Source: Micropterix aruncella
Lineage: Eukaryota > Arthropoda > Insecta > Lepidoptera > Micropterigidae
Length of the DNA stretch: 64,000 nucleotides
Direction: 5' to 3'
NCBI GenBank assembly: GCA_944548615.1
Contig: OX155961.1
Coordinates: 20,715,971-20,779,970 of the forward strand
Numbering within the stretch: position 1 is the first letter of the stretch; each line of letters begins with the position of its first letter. This document shows, piece by piece, positions 47,921-59,911 of this stretch. Made by a program: the position numbers and the translations under genes. Under the pieces are notes generated by a model. It saw only the letters and a list, made by a program, of their open reading frames with translations. It did no database searches and was not told the DNA's origin.

Positions 47921-48240
47921 GTTTTTCAATTCTATATTTTTATAGAATTGAAAAACATAGTCCTATGTATAATTATTATAATGAAAGAATTAAATTTTGG
48001 TTCTGGCTGATGGCTATCATCGAGTGTTTGACAATTAATGATAATTGTATTTAACGTAAAATCCCATTATTAAAATAGAATGGGTTATTACACATACTTA
48101 CGTAAACTTACTTAATTATGTATTTTAATAGTCACGTGCTTCAAATATTACTATTATTAGTATAGCTGAAGCTGATTCGCCCATGTCGAATAAGATTAAT
48201 GCCAATCACTGGATTCAAGAAACTTGTGCAATCGGTTTTT
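47921..48240. other. AT-rich spacer, nothing recognised
   Basis: Contains a small inverted pair (AATTGAAATGTTTTTCAATTC / GAATTGAAAAACAT) near 47915-47960. Confidence 0.5.
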
Positions 48241-49905
48241 GAACTAGTTCCCAATCCCCCATTCAATCGCTTCCTGCGGTAGGCGGTTTCAATCGTCTAC
48301 AACTTGATTTGAGATAAAATGCTTTCGAGGATTTGTGTGAAACTCTGTCGTGGCCAGTTTCAAAGAGTGTTTACAAAGTTCTGTATTGGCAAGGTGATAC
48401 TCCTTTGTCCTTGCTGACCTCTCAACTCTCTTCAGGTCCAAACACAATTTTGGGATAGCTCTAAAACTGCCCTCTCTGCTCTACGCCAACTTCAGAATAA
48501 CCAAAAATTCGATTCTAACCAATTCCAAGGATCCGGCAACATCGACGTACGTAATAAGTGGCCGTAGTGAGTCAATGATTTACAAACCCGCATAGACTTA
48601 CACAAAAAGTTCCTTGCTGGAATCAGCCAGAACTGCAATGGTCTGGGGTATGGCAGTAAAACCATTAGCGATGTGGACTTGAATAAGTATTTCTTGCGGG
48701 AAGATTACAACAGCAATAATATGGCTTACGTTATTAACCTTCAATGCCAGAATGATTGGACACCAATTGGGGACTTTTGCATTCCTCCTCCAGTGCACTG
48801 GAAGGTAACGTTTTATGACTGGAAGCCAGAGATACTGAAATTTTATTTAAATGACTTTCAGCATACACGTCCCCAGTAACCTCGCTCGTTGAAGCTATGC
48901 TGAGGATAGTTCATGTCCCCTTTGTAGCAATACCCCTTCCACATATTGAGATGTCAACCACAACGGGCGAACCCGTCACCGCAGGACGTTTTAACGATTC
49001 ATCGTTCTATCGACCGTGCAGTGAGCGTAGAAGACTTTGGACATTACAAATCCGACGTCTAGCTACGCCACAACCCGCAAGAGACCAACGCCTTTACCGC
49101 GAGATAGCCTGGCGGGCCGATACTCGCGCCCTTGCTTCCAATTGTGACCAGATTTCTCCGGTCTCTCGATTGGTTCCGAGTTCGAGGTCGCTTGCGCGGT
49201 CCTCTCCCTTACGAAGCGGTGAAAACCCCTTGCACAGCTAGACATTTTCTGCCTGGCTGCAAGGTGGCCTTAGATCAAGGACGGTACACTTACCACCACG
49301 ACAAGGTCCTCACTGTTATTCGCGAGGTAATTAGCCTCTCAGTGGCTCGTGCCAACAAGCGTCTGACAGTACCCTCCAAACCCCCATTACAGCTTTTGCG
49401 GGATGGCCCTAAAGGCAAAAAACATTTCGGTACAAAACACGATTGGATTCTGGTATAAATATAAATTATAAATATAAATTCCCTGAAAGTCTCGGATGCA
49501 CAACCCTCCGTCCAGATATAACTCCACTTTTTATTTCGGAAGAAGGTAATTTTACGATAAGGGCATAAAATTAACTGTTCCATGGGAATCAAACATCCCA
49601 AATGACCATGAGTACAAATTAAATAAATACTATGATCTCGCAAATGCCATCGCCCGGGGCAACTTTACTGTTCACCTTCACTCGGTGGACGTTTGCACTC
49701 GTGTCCTGCCAGCAAAGTCTCTAATTCACCTCTTTAAAGATCTTGGTCTCTCCAGGCAAATAATTAACCCCTTCCTAAAAAGATAATCTAAAACCACAAT
49801 TTCCGCATGCCAAATTCTATGGCTTCGAAGGTGGAGTGAATGGGTGCTAAGGTGAACGCTCACATGTGGCAAGACAGCTGTCCTGAACCTATCACAGCCG
49901 GTGGT
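48240..49905 (+). pseudogene. RLE-type non-LTR retrotransposon, second copy, split by family S
   Basis: Collinear with 1-1175 but extending further 3'. An open stretch at 48673-48879 (DLNKYFLREDYNSNNMAYVI) precedes the CCHC knuckle, whose first half (CPLC) lies before the insertion at 48944. The second half (PCTARHFLPGC) resumes at 49225. Downstream are KVALDQGRYTYHHDKVL, RPDITP (about 49511), KLTVPWESNI (about 49570) and, in a further frame, HLHSVDVCTRVLPAKSL and FKDLGLSRQIINPFL at the C-terminus. Frameshifts are present near 49455 and 49550. Confidence 0.75.
48944..49224 (-). mobile_element. Family S element, 5'-truncated
   Basis: About 281 bp matching the 3' half of family S. The 3' terminus (inverted GTGGTTGACATC) is at the left, and the copy breaks off at GAAGCGGTGAAA. 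Flanks ACCCCTTCCACA (48932-48943) and ACCCCTTGCACA (49225-49236) are a 12 bp target duplication with one mismatch. Loss of only the 5' part is the classical result of incomplete target-primed reverse transcription and fixes the element's polarity. Confidence 0.75.
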
Positions 49906-49924
49906 TAGTCCGGAATTCACCGCT

Positions 49925-50330
49925 CACCCTCCAGAAGTGTAATAATAGTATTATCATGTAATAATAGTAAATATTTTGACTTCGGTCCGTGGATTCAATT
50001 GCAGCTCCGTCTGTATTTTATTTAATCAGGTACTCAAGTGCGCTTACGAAATTTCCTGAAAATCGATAAAAACGCCAACATATATGTTTACTACACGACT
50101 GAACGCAAACGTAGCATAAAATGATGTTGACGTGACATTCTTCGACCTTAGATGAACAATAAATGATATATAGCTTGCTCGATGACGTAAATACACGAAA
50201 ATCAGTGTCAATTGTGGTAAAATGGAAATTTATACAGCAACTCAACCTCGTCGACCAGTCGTGATTATGTGATTAGCGTTTATTGTTTGCAAATAATATG
50301 AGACGAAATAGCAAACACCTACTTTTATAA
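49925..50330. other. Spacer, nothing recognised
   Basis: AT-rich with no recognisable element. Confidence 0.55.
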
Positions 50331-51253
50331 TACGAGTATTATACGAGAGGCCTCCTCCCAAGAAGACCTGTCACTGCTGATTACAGAACAGAGTCATGGA
50401 TAGACCAAGATTTCTCGTCCTCTCTCGGGCATTCGACTAGGTCGATCACTCTCTTCTTCTGATCAAGCTCAAGCATTACGGCATCCGAGGTTGAGCTCTT
50501 AGTTTGATACGCAGCTTTATTTCGTCGGTTGAGTTCCTCAGGGGGTTTTAAGTGGTCGAGAACATTGTATTCCTTGTCTTTGTCAATAACCTGCCTATTA
50601 CTAGTAGGTCGTCTATTTATTTATGCAAAGAAAAATATATCACTGTGTTGACTTAGACCAATCGACTCTGGAAATATAACTATTTAGTGAATCAGACAAT
50701 CTCTCCTCGTGGTTCGCATCCAACGGACTCTTGTCAACATCGACAAGACTCATACTATGAAATTTCGTCCCCGAAATGTCGCAAACTCTGATTCAAACGT
50801 AATGTGCAGATAACAATTTCTCCCGTGACTAACATTCACAATTGATTCGGGATCGCGCTGACATCTCCACATAGACTGCTATGTGAAAAGCTTGGCTGTG
50901 CGTGTTTAGCATTGTGGGTACTCGCACCCGCTATCACTAATGATACGATTTTACTATATCACTATGCGTACGCTCATTCGCTCCTTATGTATGGAGACGA
51001 AATGTGGGCCGGCCCTGTAGATCGCCAAATTGCATTTTCTTTTCAAGAGGGCGCGCTAGCCATACTTATACCTAATACGCGCTAGCCAATGCGTTTGTGT
51101 GCCTCGTGAGTCTTGGATTCCAAGAACGGCTTATTCTGCCCACTGGCAATCCTGCCACTTCCAAGTGTGAACATATATAATGGAAGTGGCATGGTTTAAA
51201 CAAGATACGGCAATTCTCTTCGATTGGCAGAATCGTGACTCCGAATGGACTCA

Positions 51254-51920
51254 TCTTGCGGTGTCGACTACAACGGGCGAGCCCGTCACCACAGGACGTT
51301 TTAACGATTAGTCGTTCTGTCGCCCTGCAGTGAACGTAGAAGACTTTGGACAGTACAATCCTACGTCCAGCTACGTCACAACCCGTGAGAGTCCAACGCC
51401 TTACCGCGAGTGAGCCAGGAATAAACCCGGCGGGCTCGAGATACTCGCGCCCTCGCTTCCAATTGTGACCAGATTTCTCCGGTCTCTCGATCGGTTCCGA
51501 GTTCGAGGTCGCTTGCGCGGTCCTCTCCCTTATGAAGCGGTGAAACGGAGTGCACCGAATCTATCGCGGACCAAGGCGTCCTTTGCCCGCCTCTTACCCG
51601 GGATCGGATGGCCAATGGTCAATTCAAGAGCAGTCGCCATAAGGTACGCAACCACCCCCGCTCTATAGGAAACAATACAGTTCCCAGACTCCCCCGACTG
51701 TTAGTCGGAGAGCACAATCGATTGGCTTGCGCCGCACGGTGTGCAGACCGTCCAGGGGCGCCAGAGGTTTGATTCCCAGGGGAGACTGGTTGACCCAGTG
51801 TCCTACCCAGGATTCACACCCCATGCGGGGAGGCCGTCGGATGGGTGTTGACCCGTGAGTGTGACCGACCCTGAACACATGGGTCATCGTGGCCAACTCA
51901 TCATGGGCCCGTTAGCCCCC
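51254..51920 (-). mobile_element. Family S element, full-length copy
   Basis: About 666 bp, flanked by TCCGAATGGACTCA at 51240-51253 and 51921-51934 (15 bp if the preceding C is counted). The duplicated sequence is LINE coding sequence. It is nearly identical to the nested copy at 25.3-25.97 kb, so both are young. A B-box-like GGTGTGAATCC occurs on the minus strand at 51820-51810. Confidence 0.9.
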
Positions 51921-51991
51921 TCCGAATGGACTCACAAATTGATAAAATCGGAAAAGTATGTATATGTGATTGGGCCATCTATCTACAATAG

Positions 51992-52504
51992 ACTTAGGGC
52001 CCATTCTCACTATGACGGGCCGTCTGTGACGACGGAAACCATCGCCCAGAGATTGATGTTCACATATAGACCGATCCGTCAAGTACACTATGGACGAATT
52101 TATAGTACTGTGGTAGCATTTAAGAAGAAAAAGACGTAATAAAGATAAAACGTTTGATACATCCTATTGTACGGGAAAGATTTTCACTTGGAATATTTCA
52201 AACATTAACTGAGAAGTGACAAAATAAAGTTCTACAATTACTTTAGAATGTCTACATCCTCTTTTAATAATCTATTAGGACGACTTATATTTATATGTCG
52301 GCGCGAGCTTGTTCGCATTAAACCGGTCCGGGCGTTTAGACGGCGCTCAGCATTGACAAAATGTCCGTTCAAAATCCCGGAGTCTATTTTTTTTCCGGTT
52401 CCGTCTAAATGTGAACAACTTCATATAAATTCACTAACGCTTCACGTCTATTTTGACCGTCTATCAAAACGGACGGCCCGTCATATTGGGAACGGGCCCT
52501 AAGT
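51992..52504. mobile_element. MITE with GGGCCC-bearing terminal inverted repeats
   Basis: Ends ACTTAGGGCCC(A/G)TTC(T/C)CA.TATGACGGGCCGTC are inverted copies over at least 34 bp (51992-52025 and 52471-52504). The element is 513 bp and non-coding. No target duplication is distinguishable outside the inverted repeats, so the superfamily is open; TTA/TAA inside the ends would be compatible with PIF/Harbinger. It interrupts the LINE. Confidence 0.72.
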
Positions 52505-53204
52505 GTCGATTTATGTTGGGTCATTCCGCTGCACCCGGGTTCTGAACCCACTCCTCTACACGGAAGAAATCCGCTTCCTTCTCTAAAATTTTACTGACCA
52601 TTCATAGTGTCCACACCTGCCATTCTTGCGCCCGGGCACAGAAATGAAACAATCGGAATAACCGATTCTCTATATACTGCAGGGGGGACCGACTCACAAA
52701 AGAACAGTTCACGTCGCCGGAATGACTGACTCTCTATGCGACTGGGTCTCTATGAGTCGGCTCCAGGGCCATCACTCGGAGGGGCGAACAAAGGCTAATT
52801 CCGAAAGCACCTCGGGCCAAAGGAAAGAGTCGAGTCTTCTGAATGGAATGGCTCGTCGGTTCGGTGGAGTGGTGAAGCTGGCTCCTCAGAACCAGCAATG
52901 GAATGGTTAGTGGAATGATTTGTCGAGCTCAAATTCGTAGTAGAGCCCGCTTTTCGGATCTGCTTTTTGCTAATGGAATGGGTTACGAAATGGGCTCCAA
53001 CTAGGAGACGGAATAAGTCATCGCTAGTGTCGGTATCGAGGACGCGAAATCAGTACAGATATTTAAAAATATACTGAAGAATTATTTATTAGGGCAATGT
53101 TTCTTTTTCGTAAAACAGGAAAGTAGAATGCAATAATTAATATTTAGAATTAGGTATATTTATTTTTCGTAATAAATATTGTAAACTTGTAACCAACAAT
53201 TTTT

Positions 53205-53865
53205 TTTTTTAAACCGGTTGTGTGACCCCAAGACTTTCCCGCCATGTAGACAAGGACTGTTTCATCTGAATACCCCCCCCCCCCTACGATATCGAATGTG
53301 TTTTTGTACGAAACTTTATATATAATGAGTAGGTACTTGGATAAATATATCGGAAAAAGAAGAATATGTTCGACCCCCCCCCATCAACCCGCCCCTTTCC
53401 CCAACCCCCTGACAGCAAATCTAGTATTTTTTGTTGTATTGCCGTGGTATTAAAATGGCTATTTTCCAATATGGTTCGCTTCTCGGCTAGCCTCCGGCGG
53501 CTCGACGTTATCATTTGTTTAAAATGGTTGTCAGAATTATTATATTTTTGTGTCGCTTGTATAAGAGATAATGCAACCAAAATTTTACGATGTGGTTTCT
53601 ACGACGCATCTTTGTACCGAATTTCAAGTCTCTAAATCCAATATGTCAAGATTGAAGTATGGCTAGCACGCCCCCTGGTGGTCCGGTTTTAACCACAATT
53701 TTTCCAACTCTTGCCATGACGAAATGATGCCTGCCTTTCAGCTCAATCGGATGAAGCAATTGGGCTCTATCGTGAAGGTATACATACAGAAATACAGACA
53801 CACAGAGTCACAGAAGTGCGTCCACAATAATTTACTTGCCAGGAAATTAAAACGAGTAGGAACCA
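53205..53865 (-). repeat. Interspersed repeat family X, copy 5
   Basis: Inverted relative to the 6.2 kb copy: AAACCGGTTGTGTGACCCC, C-rich tracts at 53272-53285 and 53375-53410, GTGGTATTAAAATGGCTATT, GTACCGAATTTCAAGTCTCT, AACTCTTGCCATGACGAAATGATGCCTGCC, CAATCGGATGAAGC. The distal end AATAATTTACTTGCCAGGAAATT is a degraded form of the ACTTTCC palindrome. Confidence 0.65.
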
Positions 53866-54285
53866 TTATCTGTAATAAAAATAAATATGCACATAAACTG
53901 AATAATATATGTCCATCTTAAGATATACGACAACAATATCGAACTTGAGGGTAGATAAGAAAATGTTACCCGCTTTTGTTATCTGATATCGGACACTTCA
54001 TTGCTTCTGATACGCAATGCAGAGATTCGTATTGTATTCGTAAGTATTACGTATAAGAAAAACCAAGCTGGGGTTTGCTTTTAGGCAATAATTATTTTGC
54101 TTACTATGCTATAAAAACACAAGAGTTGCCACATCTATGTATCATCATCATCATCATCACCACCACAATTAATTGTGTGTCAACAAACTTCATCCATTCC
54201 ACCCTTTCCTGTGCTTTGATTTTCCAATCGTTCATTTCAAGTACATTTTGGTCTTTAACCATAAAACAATGCAATTACAGTTTTG
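53866..54285. other. Spacer, nothing recognised
   Basis: Includes a short (CAT)n run near 54142-54160. Confidence 0.5.
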
Positions 54286-54289
54286 GTCG

Positions 54290-54435
54290 TCCGACTTTGC
54301 GCCATCTTTAGTACGGCGCCATACCGACATACCACGAACGCCGCCCTAAGAAAAATTAAATACATTTTCGGAAATATCAGTGCCATCTAGACGTTGCGTT
54401 TCGTAGTAAAAGATCAGCTGCTAAAACGTACTATG
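54290..54435 (+). repeat. Interspersed repeat family C, copy 3 (partial)
   Basis: GCGCCATCTTTAGTACGGCGCCATACCGACATACCACGAACGCCGCC, then CAGTGCCATCTAGACGTTGCGTTTCGTAGTA, matching 29.1 and 43.3 kb. Confidence 0.5.
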
Positions 54436-55605
54436 GCACTTTAATGACCCATATGTAATCAATGATTTTATGATCATTTCCTTTCGCGACTGTGTGTATG
54501 GCCCCTACTACTATTTTAAAAAGACTGAGCGAAGAATTCAGCGTATGCACGAGTTGGATGCTGAATATGAAGTAATGCAGGCGACTCGATCTAGCTACCC
54601 AAGTTCTAAGCTATCTAGCTACCCAAGTTGCACAATTTTAACAACCAGCTATTTGTATACTTTAATGACCTGGTCTCGTATTCTCAATGTTTATCCCACC
54701 CGAGCTCGTCACTATAAGCCACTTTCACAATAATCCCTAAATACAAGGGCACTAGCTTTTGGGGTGGCTTCTCCTACTATTCGGCGGTAGTATTTATTTT
54801 TATTTTTATTTATTTATAACGTACAAGAACAAAAAAATACAAGGACATACATACTGTTGTACATGAGGAATAATTAAGAACAAACATTATAATAGCGAAA
54901 AACATAGCTCTATGGATATAAATATGCTAGCATATCCGAATGAGGCGAAATCGCACAACCAACTAGACCTAGAAGGTCTGTCTCTGGCTGTGCAGTATAG
55001 ATTCATATGGGAGCGGAATTGCTGTCAACTTCCTTACATTTGTTTAAGAGGCTCCTATTCATTATATTTCAATATTTTTTAAAGAGTAAATTCTGTAGAT
55101 TGAGAATATTCCCAATTGCATCAAATGTAGCCTCATCGTATAATGTATTTTTATACAATGTTCAGTCCTAAAATCATAGAAATATTTATTGTATTTTTTG
55201 CTGCAAAAAAACAACCTATAAGGTACGGAACCCCTGGCACGCGGTATAAACACGCAAATGAGCGCACGGGATAGCAATAATAATCTAACAAATCACATAC
55301 TTATATAATACGTAACAGTCATATAGGTACTTGTGTATTTTATTGCGCTAATTAGCATTCATCTTCAAATTCATAAATTAAAATGAATCGTCGACGTGCG
55401 TCGATCACATAATATTTTACGAGGTAAATTTAATTGTTGTCTGATATTTGTATCTTGAAATGAATACAATATGAGACATGTAATATAATGGTAATGTAAT
55501 AATAATAACGCTACGGTAATGGGTTGAGGCTATGTAATACAAGTTTAGTTTACCTATAAGGTGTACGATATTTTCTATAATTAAATATATTTTTATTTAA
55601 TTACA
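54436..55605. other. Spacer, nothing certain
   Basis: A duplicated CTAGCTACCCAAGTT unit lies at 54592-54627. An open 87-codon frame (54470-54733) has no recognisable domain. No RNA gene is seen. Confidence 0.45.
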
Positions 55606-55610
55606 GTGTA

Positions 55611-56087
55611 CTAGCTACGCCCCGCGGTTTCACCCGCGTAGTGATGGAAAATTGCGATAATGATGATAGAAAGTATTTTATATTTTCGTCAATTTTTCAA
55701 TGTTTTTATATTATTATGCTAATCGGGGCTAAGACAAATCCAACAAATCAAAAATCATGAAAATCGGTCCATCCGTTCTCCAGTTATAAGTGTTCGAACA
55801 AACTATACCATTATACATTATATACGTGTAACTCCAACGATTTTTGCGGCGCACGCCAGAATAGCTCGCAGATAGCAGATTTTTTTCCTACTTACTTGAC
55901 ACTTATCGTTATATTTTGGATAATTCACACTATGTCTTTATAAATTATAGCCTATGTGTTATTCTGATGTGTAAGCTATATTATTGTGAAGTTTTACCAA
56001 AATCCATTCAGTAGTTTTTGCGTGAAAGAGTAACAAACATCCATACATACATTCTTACAAACTTTCGCGTTTATAATAGTAGTAGGA
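55611..56087 (-). mobile_element. Non-autonomous Helitron, 477 bp
   Basis: On the minus strand the element begins A|TCCTACTACTATTATAAACG (TC at 56087-56086). It ends CGCGGGTGAAACCGCGGGGCGTAGCTAG|T at 55611, with the CGCGGG/CCGCGG hairpin just before a CTAG 3' end and insertion between A and T. These are the structural hallmarks of Helitrons. There is no coding capacity. Confidence 0.85.
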
Positions 56088-56094
56088 TTTGTAC

Positions 56095-57305
56095 ATTAAT
56101 ATAGACATATACGTATTAGAACTATGTTAGAACGTTAAACCAATCCCAGAAAGATAAAAGTTTACACATATTAATAAGAATAATACATATAATCACAACT
56201 ATTTACCTAATATTTTGTAAAAGCTGTTAAGGAAACAAACAGCTTTTACAAAATATTGTGTACAAAATTTATTAAATTTCAAAAATAATGCTAATGACAT
56301 GTTTCCACTTAAACATTAATCATTAAAACACTAACAGTTTTCTATGAAGAAAAAACTCACATAAGGGGAGGTGGGAATCGGGAAGGGGGGAGTCATAAAA
56401 GGAAATACAATTTTATGTGAATACACGTTCCATAATGTATACATATTATTGTCATACATATTATTTAAATATATTCTTGATATACTCTTGAATACATATC
56501 ATTAATATTATATTATATAGTGCGATTACAATGATATGTCAACACCGTCATTAATTATTGCTTTTTTAAAGCGATAGATGACAAATTCAATACGTCAATA
56601 TCGACGAGCTGCGTATTATAAATTTTACATACTCTAAATGAAACAGTTTTGTGCATAATCAGTGCCAACCTGCGGTAGGTGGAACAACTCCGTTTGGCGA
56701 GTGAGTCGCGATGGTACACGAAAAGATACCATTCCAAGAAGATCCGAACAATCAATGTACCTAACCTGTCAACAATTAATGGAAAAACACCACATCTGCA
56801 CATTTTCTTCTTGATTGTAGTGATTGAAGACCATGAAAGCTAGCTTCTTTGCTGTAATTGGGAAAGGACAAAAAGAAGATCTACTATTATCTAGACAGTA
56901 AAATTCCGTTACTAGATATAAAGTAAAATGTCAATAATAATTTGAATTCCAATTAAAAAGTCATCACGGAATTAATAAAGTATCTACGGTTTGTCAGAAA
57001 ATATAGCTACATAGAATGAAATGAATATCGGATTAAAACATCTGAGAAGTACAATAAGAATATGTTATTATTGGTTAAAAGGTCGTTTACGCTGCAATAA
57101 CATTTGTTTTTGAGCCAGTGCACTAATATATAGAAAATAACCTAAATGAAATTGGCCAAGCGGTTCTTGAGTTATCATGTAACAAACATAAAAAAAGAAG
57201 TCGAGTAGAGTTGATTGGAATTCGACTTACACACGAATATTTTAGTATCTATGTAGTATTTTTTTGTTTTTTTTATTTTAGATTTTAAAGTGCGAAAAAA
57301 TATGT
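56095..57305. other. AT-rich spacer, nothing recognised
   Basis: A short inverted pair, AATATTTTGTAAAAGCTGTT / AACAGCTTTTACAAAATATT, lies at 56211-56258 (20 bp arms, short loop). No gene is seen. Confidence 0.55.
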
Positions 57306-57311
57306 AATTTA

Positions 57312-58058
57312 TCTATACTAATATTATAAAGAGGTAAAGTTTGTGAGGTTGTAGGAAGTAATCTCTGGATCTACTGAACCGATATTGAAAATTCTTTTAC
57401 CAATAGAAAGCCACGCTATTTGTGAGTGTCATAGGGCTATATATTAATCCGAAAAATGAAAAGATTTTTTGTGGTAGTTGGATTTGCAAAGTAAGTCGGA
57501 GAAAAAACGGTCGAATGAAAACGTTTCTTACGAACGCTGCTTTAACGATGAGAGATATAATATGATTGAATTCTAGAGAAAAGTTGTAGAGCTTGGTAAT
57601 GCCTACAAAAAGTCAGTGACAGCATATGTCTAACTTTTATATTTGAGTCACAAAAAGTAGTATTTTATATTAAAAAAATAATTTAAATCGTTAGGTCATG
57701 TTTATTGGTTATATTATCAACCATTATGAATTCTTATCAAAATAAGTAAGTTTATCGTCTCAAGTGTTTAAAACAAAAGAGTTTTCCCTTTTACTGATTA
57801 TAATTTCCCTTTTACTGCATAAATAGTTAAAGAGATATTACGCTCACAAATAAGACACTCACAAGAAGCCACTCACAAATAACGGTATTATAGTCAAATT
57901 GGCATGCAAATACATACATACATAATCAGTAAAAATATAACCCTTCATTTGGCAGTCAGGAAATAAATCATAGCACTCAGTACTAACCGAACGACACTCA
58001 TAATTTTATCACAGGTAAAAAGTTTTACCGCCCAACAAAGTGGGCACGGGTCAGCTAG
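57312..58058 (+). mobile_element. Non-autonomous Helitron, 747 bp
   Basis: Begins A|TCTATACTAATATTATAAAG at 57312. It ends CCGCCCAACAAAGTGGGCACGGGTCAGCTAG|T at 58058, with a GCCCA/TGGGC hairpin shortly before the CTAG terminus. It inserted between A and T without duplication. The interior is AT-rich and non-coding. Confidence 0.85.
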
Positions 58059-58059
58059 T

Positions 58060-58635
58060 CCAATATAAAGTGCTTTCATACCATAGGAATGGAGAGCACT
58101 ACATATACATAGGTGATGGATAAAAAATCAGAAATTTGAACAACTGCCGAATTTTGCTCCTTTCTCATGTAATTTATTTTTATAAAATACACTGCTGCTA
58201 AATAAGGATATTCCAACTGTGCAAAAATAGGTTACTGACGGCAACTTTTTCTGTCACGAAATGTTTTTATGTTTTTATGAAGGTATTGTAATTTTCGACT
58301 ATTATGGATGGATTGCAGTTTTTGACAGAAATTTGACAAAATCACATAAATAGAAAATTGTGAAATCTTGAATAAAATAATCTGTTTGGAATAATAATAA
58401 TAATAATACAACGTTTTCTATGGTATAACAAATCGGCGAGCTTATTGCGTTGAAGCAATATCTTACAGCTAACCATAACCTAATGAGAAAACATTTTTTA
58501 CGGTAAAAGTAATATAAAACTACTATTAAAAGCAGTTCGTATGAAGTGTATCTGACATTAAAATCCAGCAGAAAATGAAACATATATATTTTTTTTTAAA
58601 TCAATAAACCTATAACAACGCAGGAAAGGGGGGGA
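58060..58635. other. Spacer, nothing recognised
   Basis: AT-rich; includes an (AAT)n run near 58391-58407 and a G-rich run at 58627-58643. Confidence 0.5.
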
Positions 58636-58639
58636 GGGG

Positions 58640-59395
58640 GGGAGAGAAATTTATGAGCGCGTGTTCTTTGAGACTGCGTTTGAAGCAATACAGTGCTGTC
58701 CTTACATGTAAAGCGTTCCAAAGACGGGTCTATGTATGGAGAAGGGGTAGAAATCCCTACTGTGACCAGAGATCGAGAGCAGTAGGGTGTCTTCAGATCT
58801 CAGGGGCACCCGTGAGCTGATAGAGCATTGAACCTACTTATGAGATAGCTTAGAGATTTAGCAAACTCGAATTTTCTGTATAGCAATGCGAGGACTTTCG
58901 TATCTCTTCTTTCTCGGGTCGTCAGCCAGTGAAGTTTCCTTGTGTTTCTATCTATGAAGTCTACTTTCTTAGGTCATAAATAGAGCTAATGCAGACATTT
59001 TGCAGCCTGTCAATCCTGGTGGCTAGATCTTCTTTGATGTCGAGAAAGGCAACATCTAAATAATTAAGGAAGAGAGGGGAATAGATTGGCAGATTGTGAT
59101 TCTGCTTTCCTTGGGAGGATAAAGTTCTTTAGTTTTTCGTCTCTAGATGTCGTAGATGAATACGAATATCAGATTCGTAATCAGCGCCTACGAAATAATA
59201 AAAAAATCAAGCTAAATATTAAATGGAGTTTGTCCATCCCTAAGAACTTTCCATTCGACTTCAAGGCCTGCAGTTTCCAGTGAGTGTCTTTCCATGAACA
59301 TCAAGAAATGTGAGGGGTAAATCTTGCTAGCTTCAGCACTAGACCAAAAGACGAGATGCTCCTCCCTTGGTCAGCTTAAAGATTAATATTACCGA
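58640..59395 (-). pseudogene. LINE ORF2 C-terminal fragment
   Basis: Minus-strand translation around 59060-58900 reads NYLDVAFLDIKEDLATRIDRLQNVCISSIYDLRK, then (shifted) RKLHWLTTRERRDTKVLALLY and, nearer 58700, WNALHVRTALYCFKRSLK. This is the LQN..iRfi..L.K, L.WL....RR....l.lly, .WN.LP....s..sFK..L+ order of jockey-type LINE C-termini. It carries many stops and shifts. The short plus-strand frame at 59086-59283 is its antisense. Confidence 0.68.
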
Positions 59396-59905
59396 TTGAA
59401 ACTGGCCTGCGTGTCATCGTTTCAAATTCATAGATAAACAAATTTTACGATGTCAAGGCATTGATCAACATAGCTATTATTTTTACCAATAATGAAGGTG
59501 CACAAATAGTAAAATGGTAAAACAGCAAGCTATCTGAAGGATCAGAAGTCAATTGGATTTTGTATATTTTATTTTTAAAAATCCGTCGATACATTTTCAA
59601 TTTTATTCTCATTTGATTTTTTTTTATTTCGTTATATTCGAAAATTAGATTTTCATTCTAAAGTTTATTAAAAACGCAGGTAACGCATCTAAATTATCAG
59701 GAACATGTTGGTTCCAAAACTCACAAAACCCTTTAAAACCAAGTTTACAATATGTTTATTTTATTATTAAGTGAGCTAGTGCCAAAAGACAACTCAGAAT
59801 CTCATTTACTCATATACTCAGTCATATTACCAAGTTTTTTTCCAACCTTTATACTCCTTGTGGTAAAGGCCCATTTAATTTTCTATACAATATTATAAGG
59901 GCGGC
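59396..59905. other. AT-rich spacer, nothing recognised
   Basis: No gene or terminus is evident. Confidence 0.55.
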
Positions 59906-59911
59906 TTTTAT

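Larger units (their letters stand above)
50336..53090 (+). pseudogene. LINE ORF2 (jockey/CR1-like), split by S element and MITE
   Basis: Plus-strand translation near 50420-50490 gives FDSVDHSL followed by KLKHYGIRG (RT motif A region). Further on, with several stops and shifts, come SLCVRSFAPYVW/ALIHSLLMYGDEMW and FSFQEGALAILI of the C-terminal domain, then KYVYVIGPSIYNRL at 51950-51990. The sequence is broken at 51254 by a family S element and at 51992 by a MITE. FKNILKNYLLGQ near 53057-53095 is probably its last part. Sequence between 52505 and 53040 is GC-richer and not clearly LINE. Confidence 0.65.

Noticed and set aside
59086..59283. 65-codon plus-strand frame
   Set aside because: It is antisense to a LINE C-terminal region that is recognisable on the minus strand.
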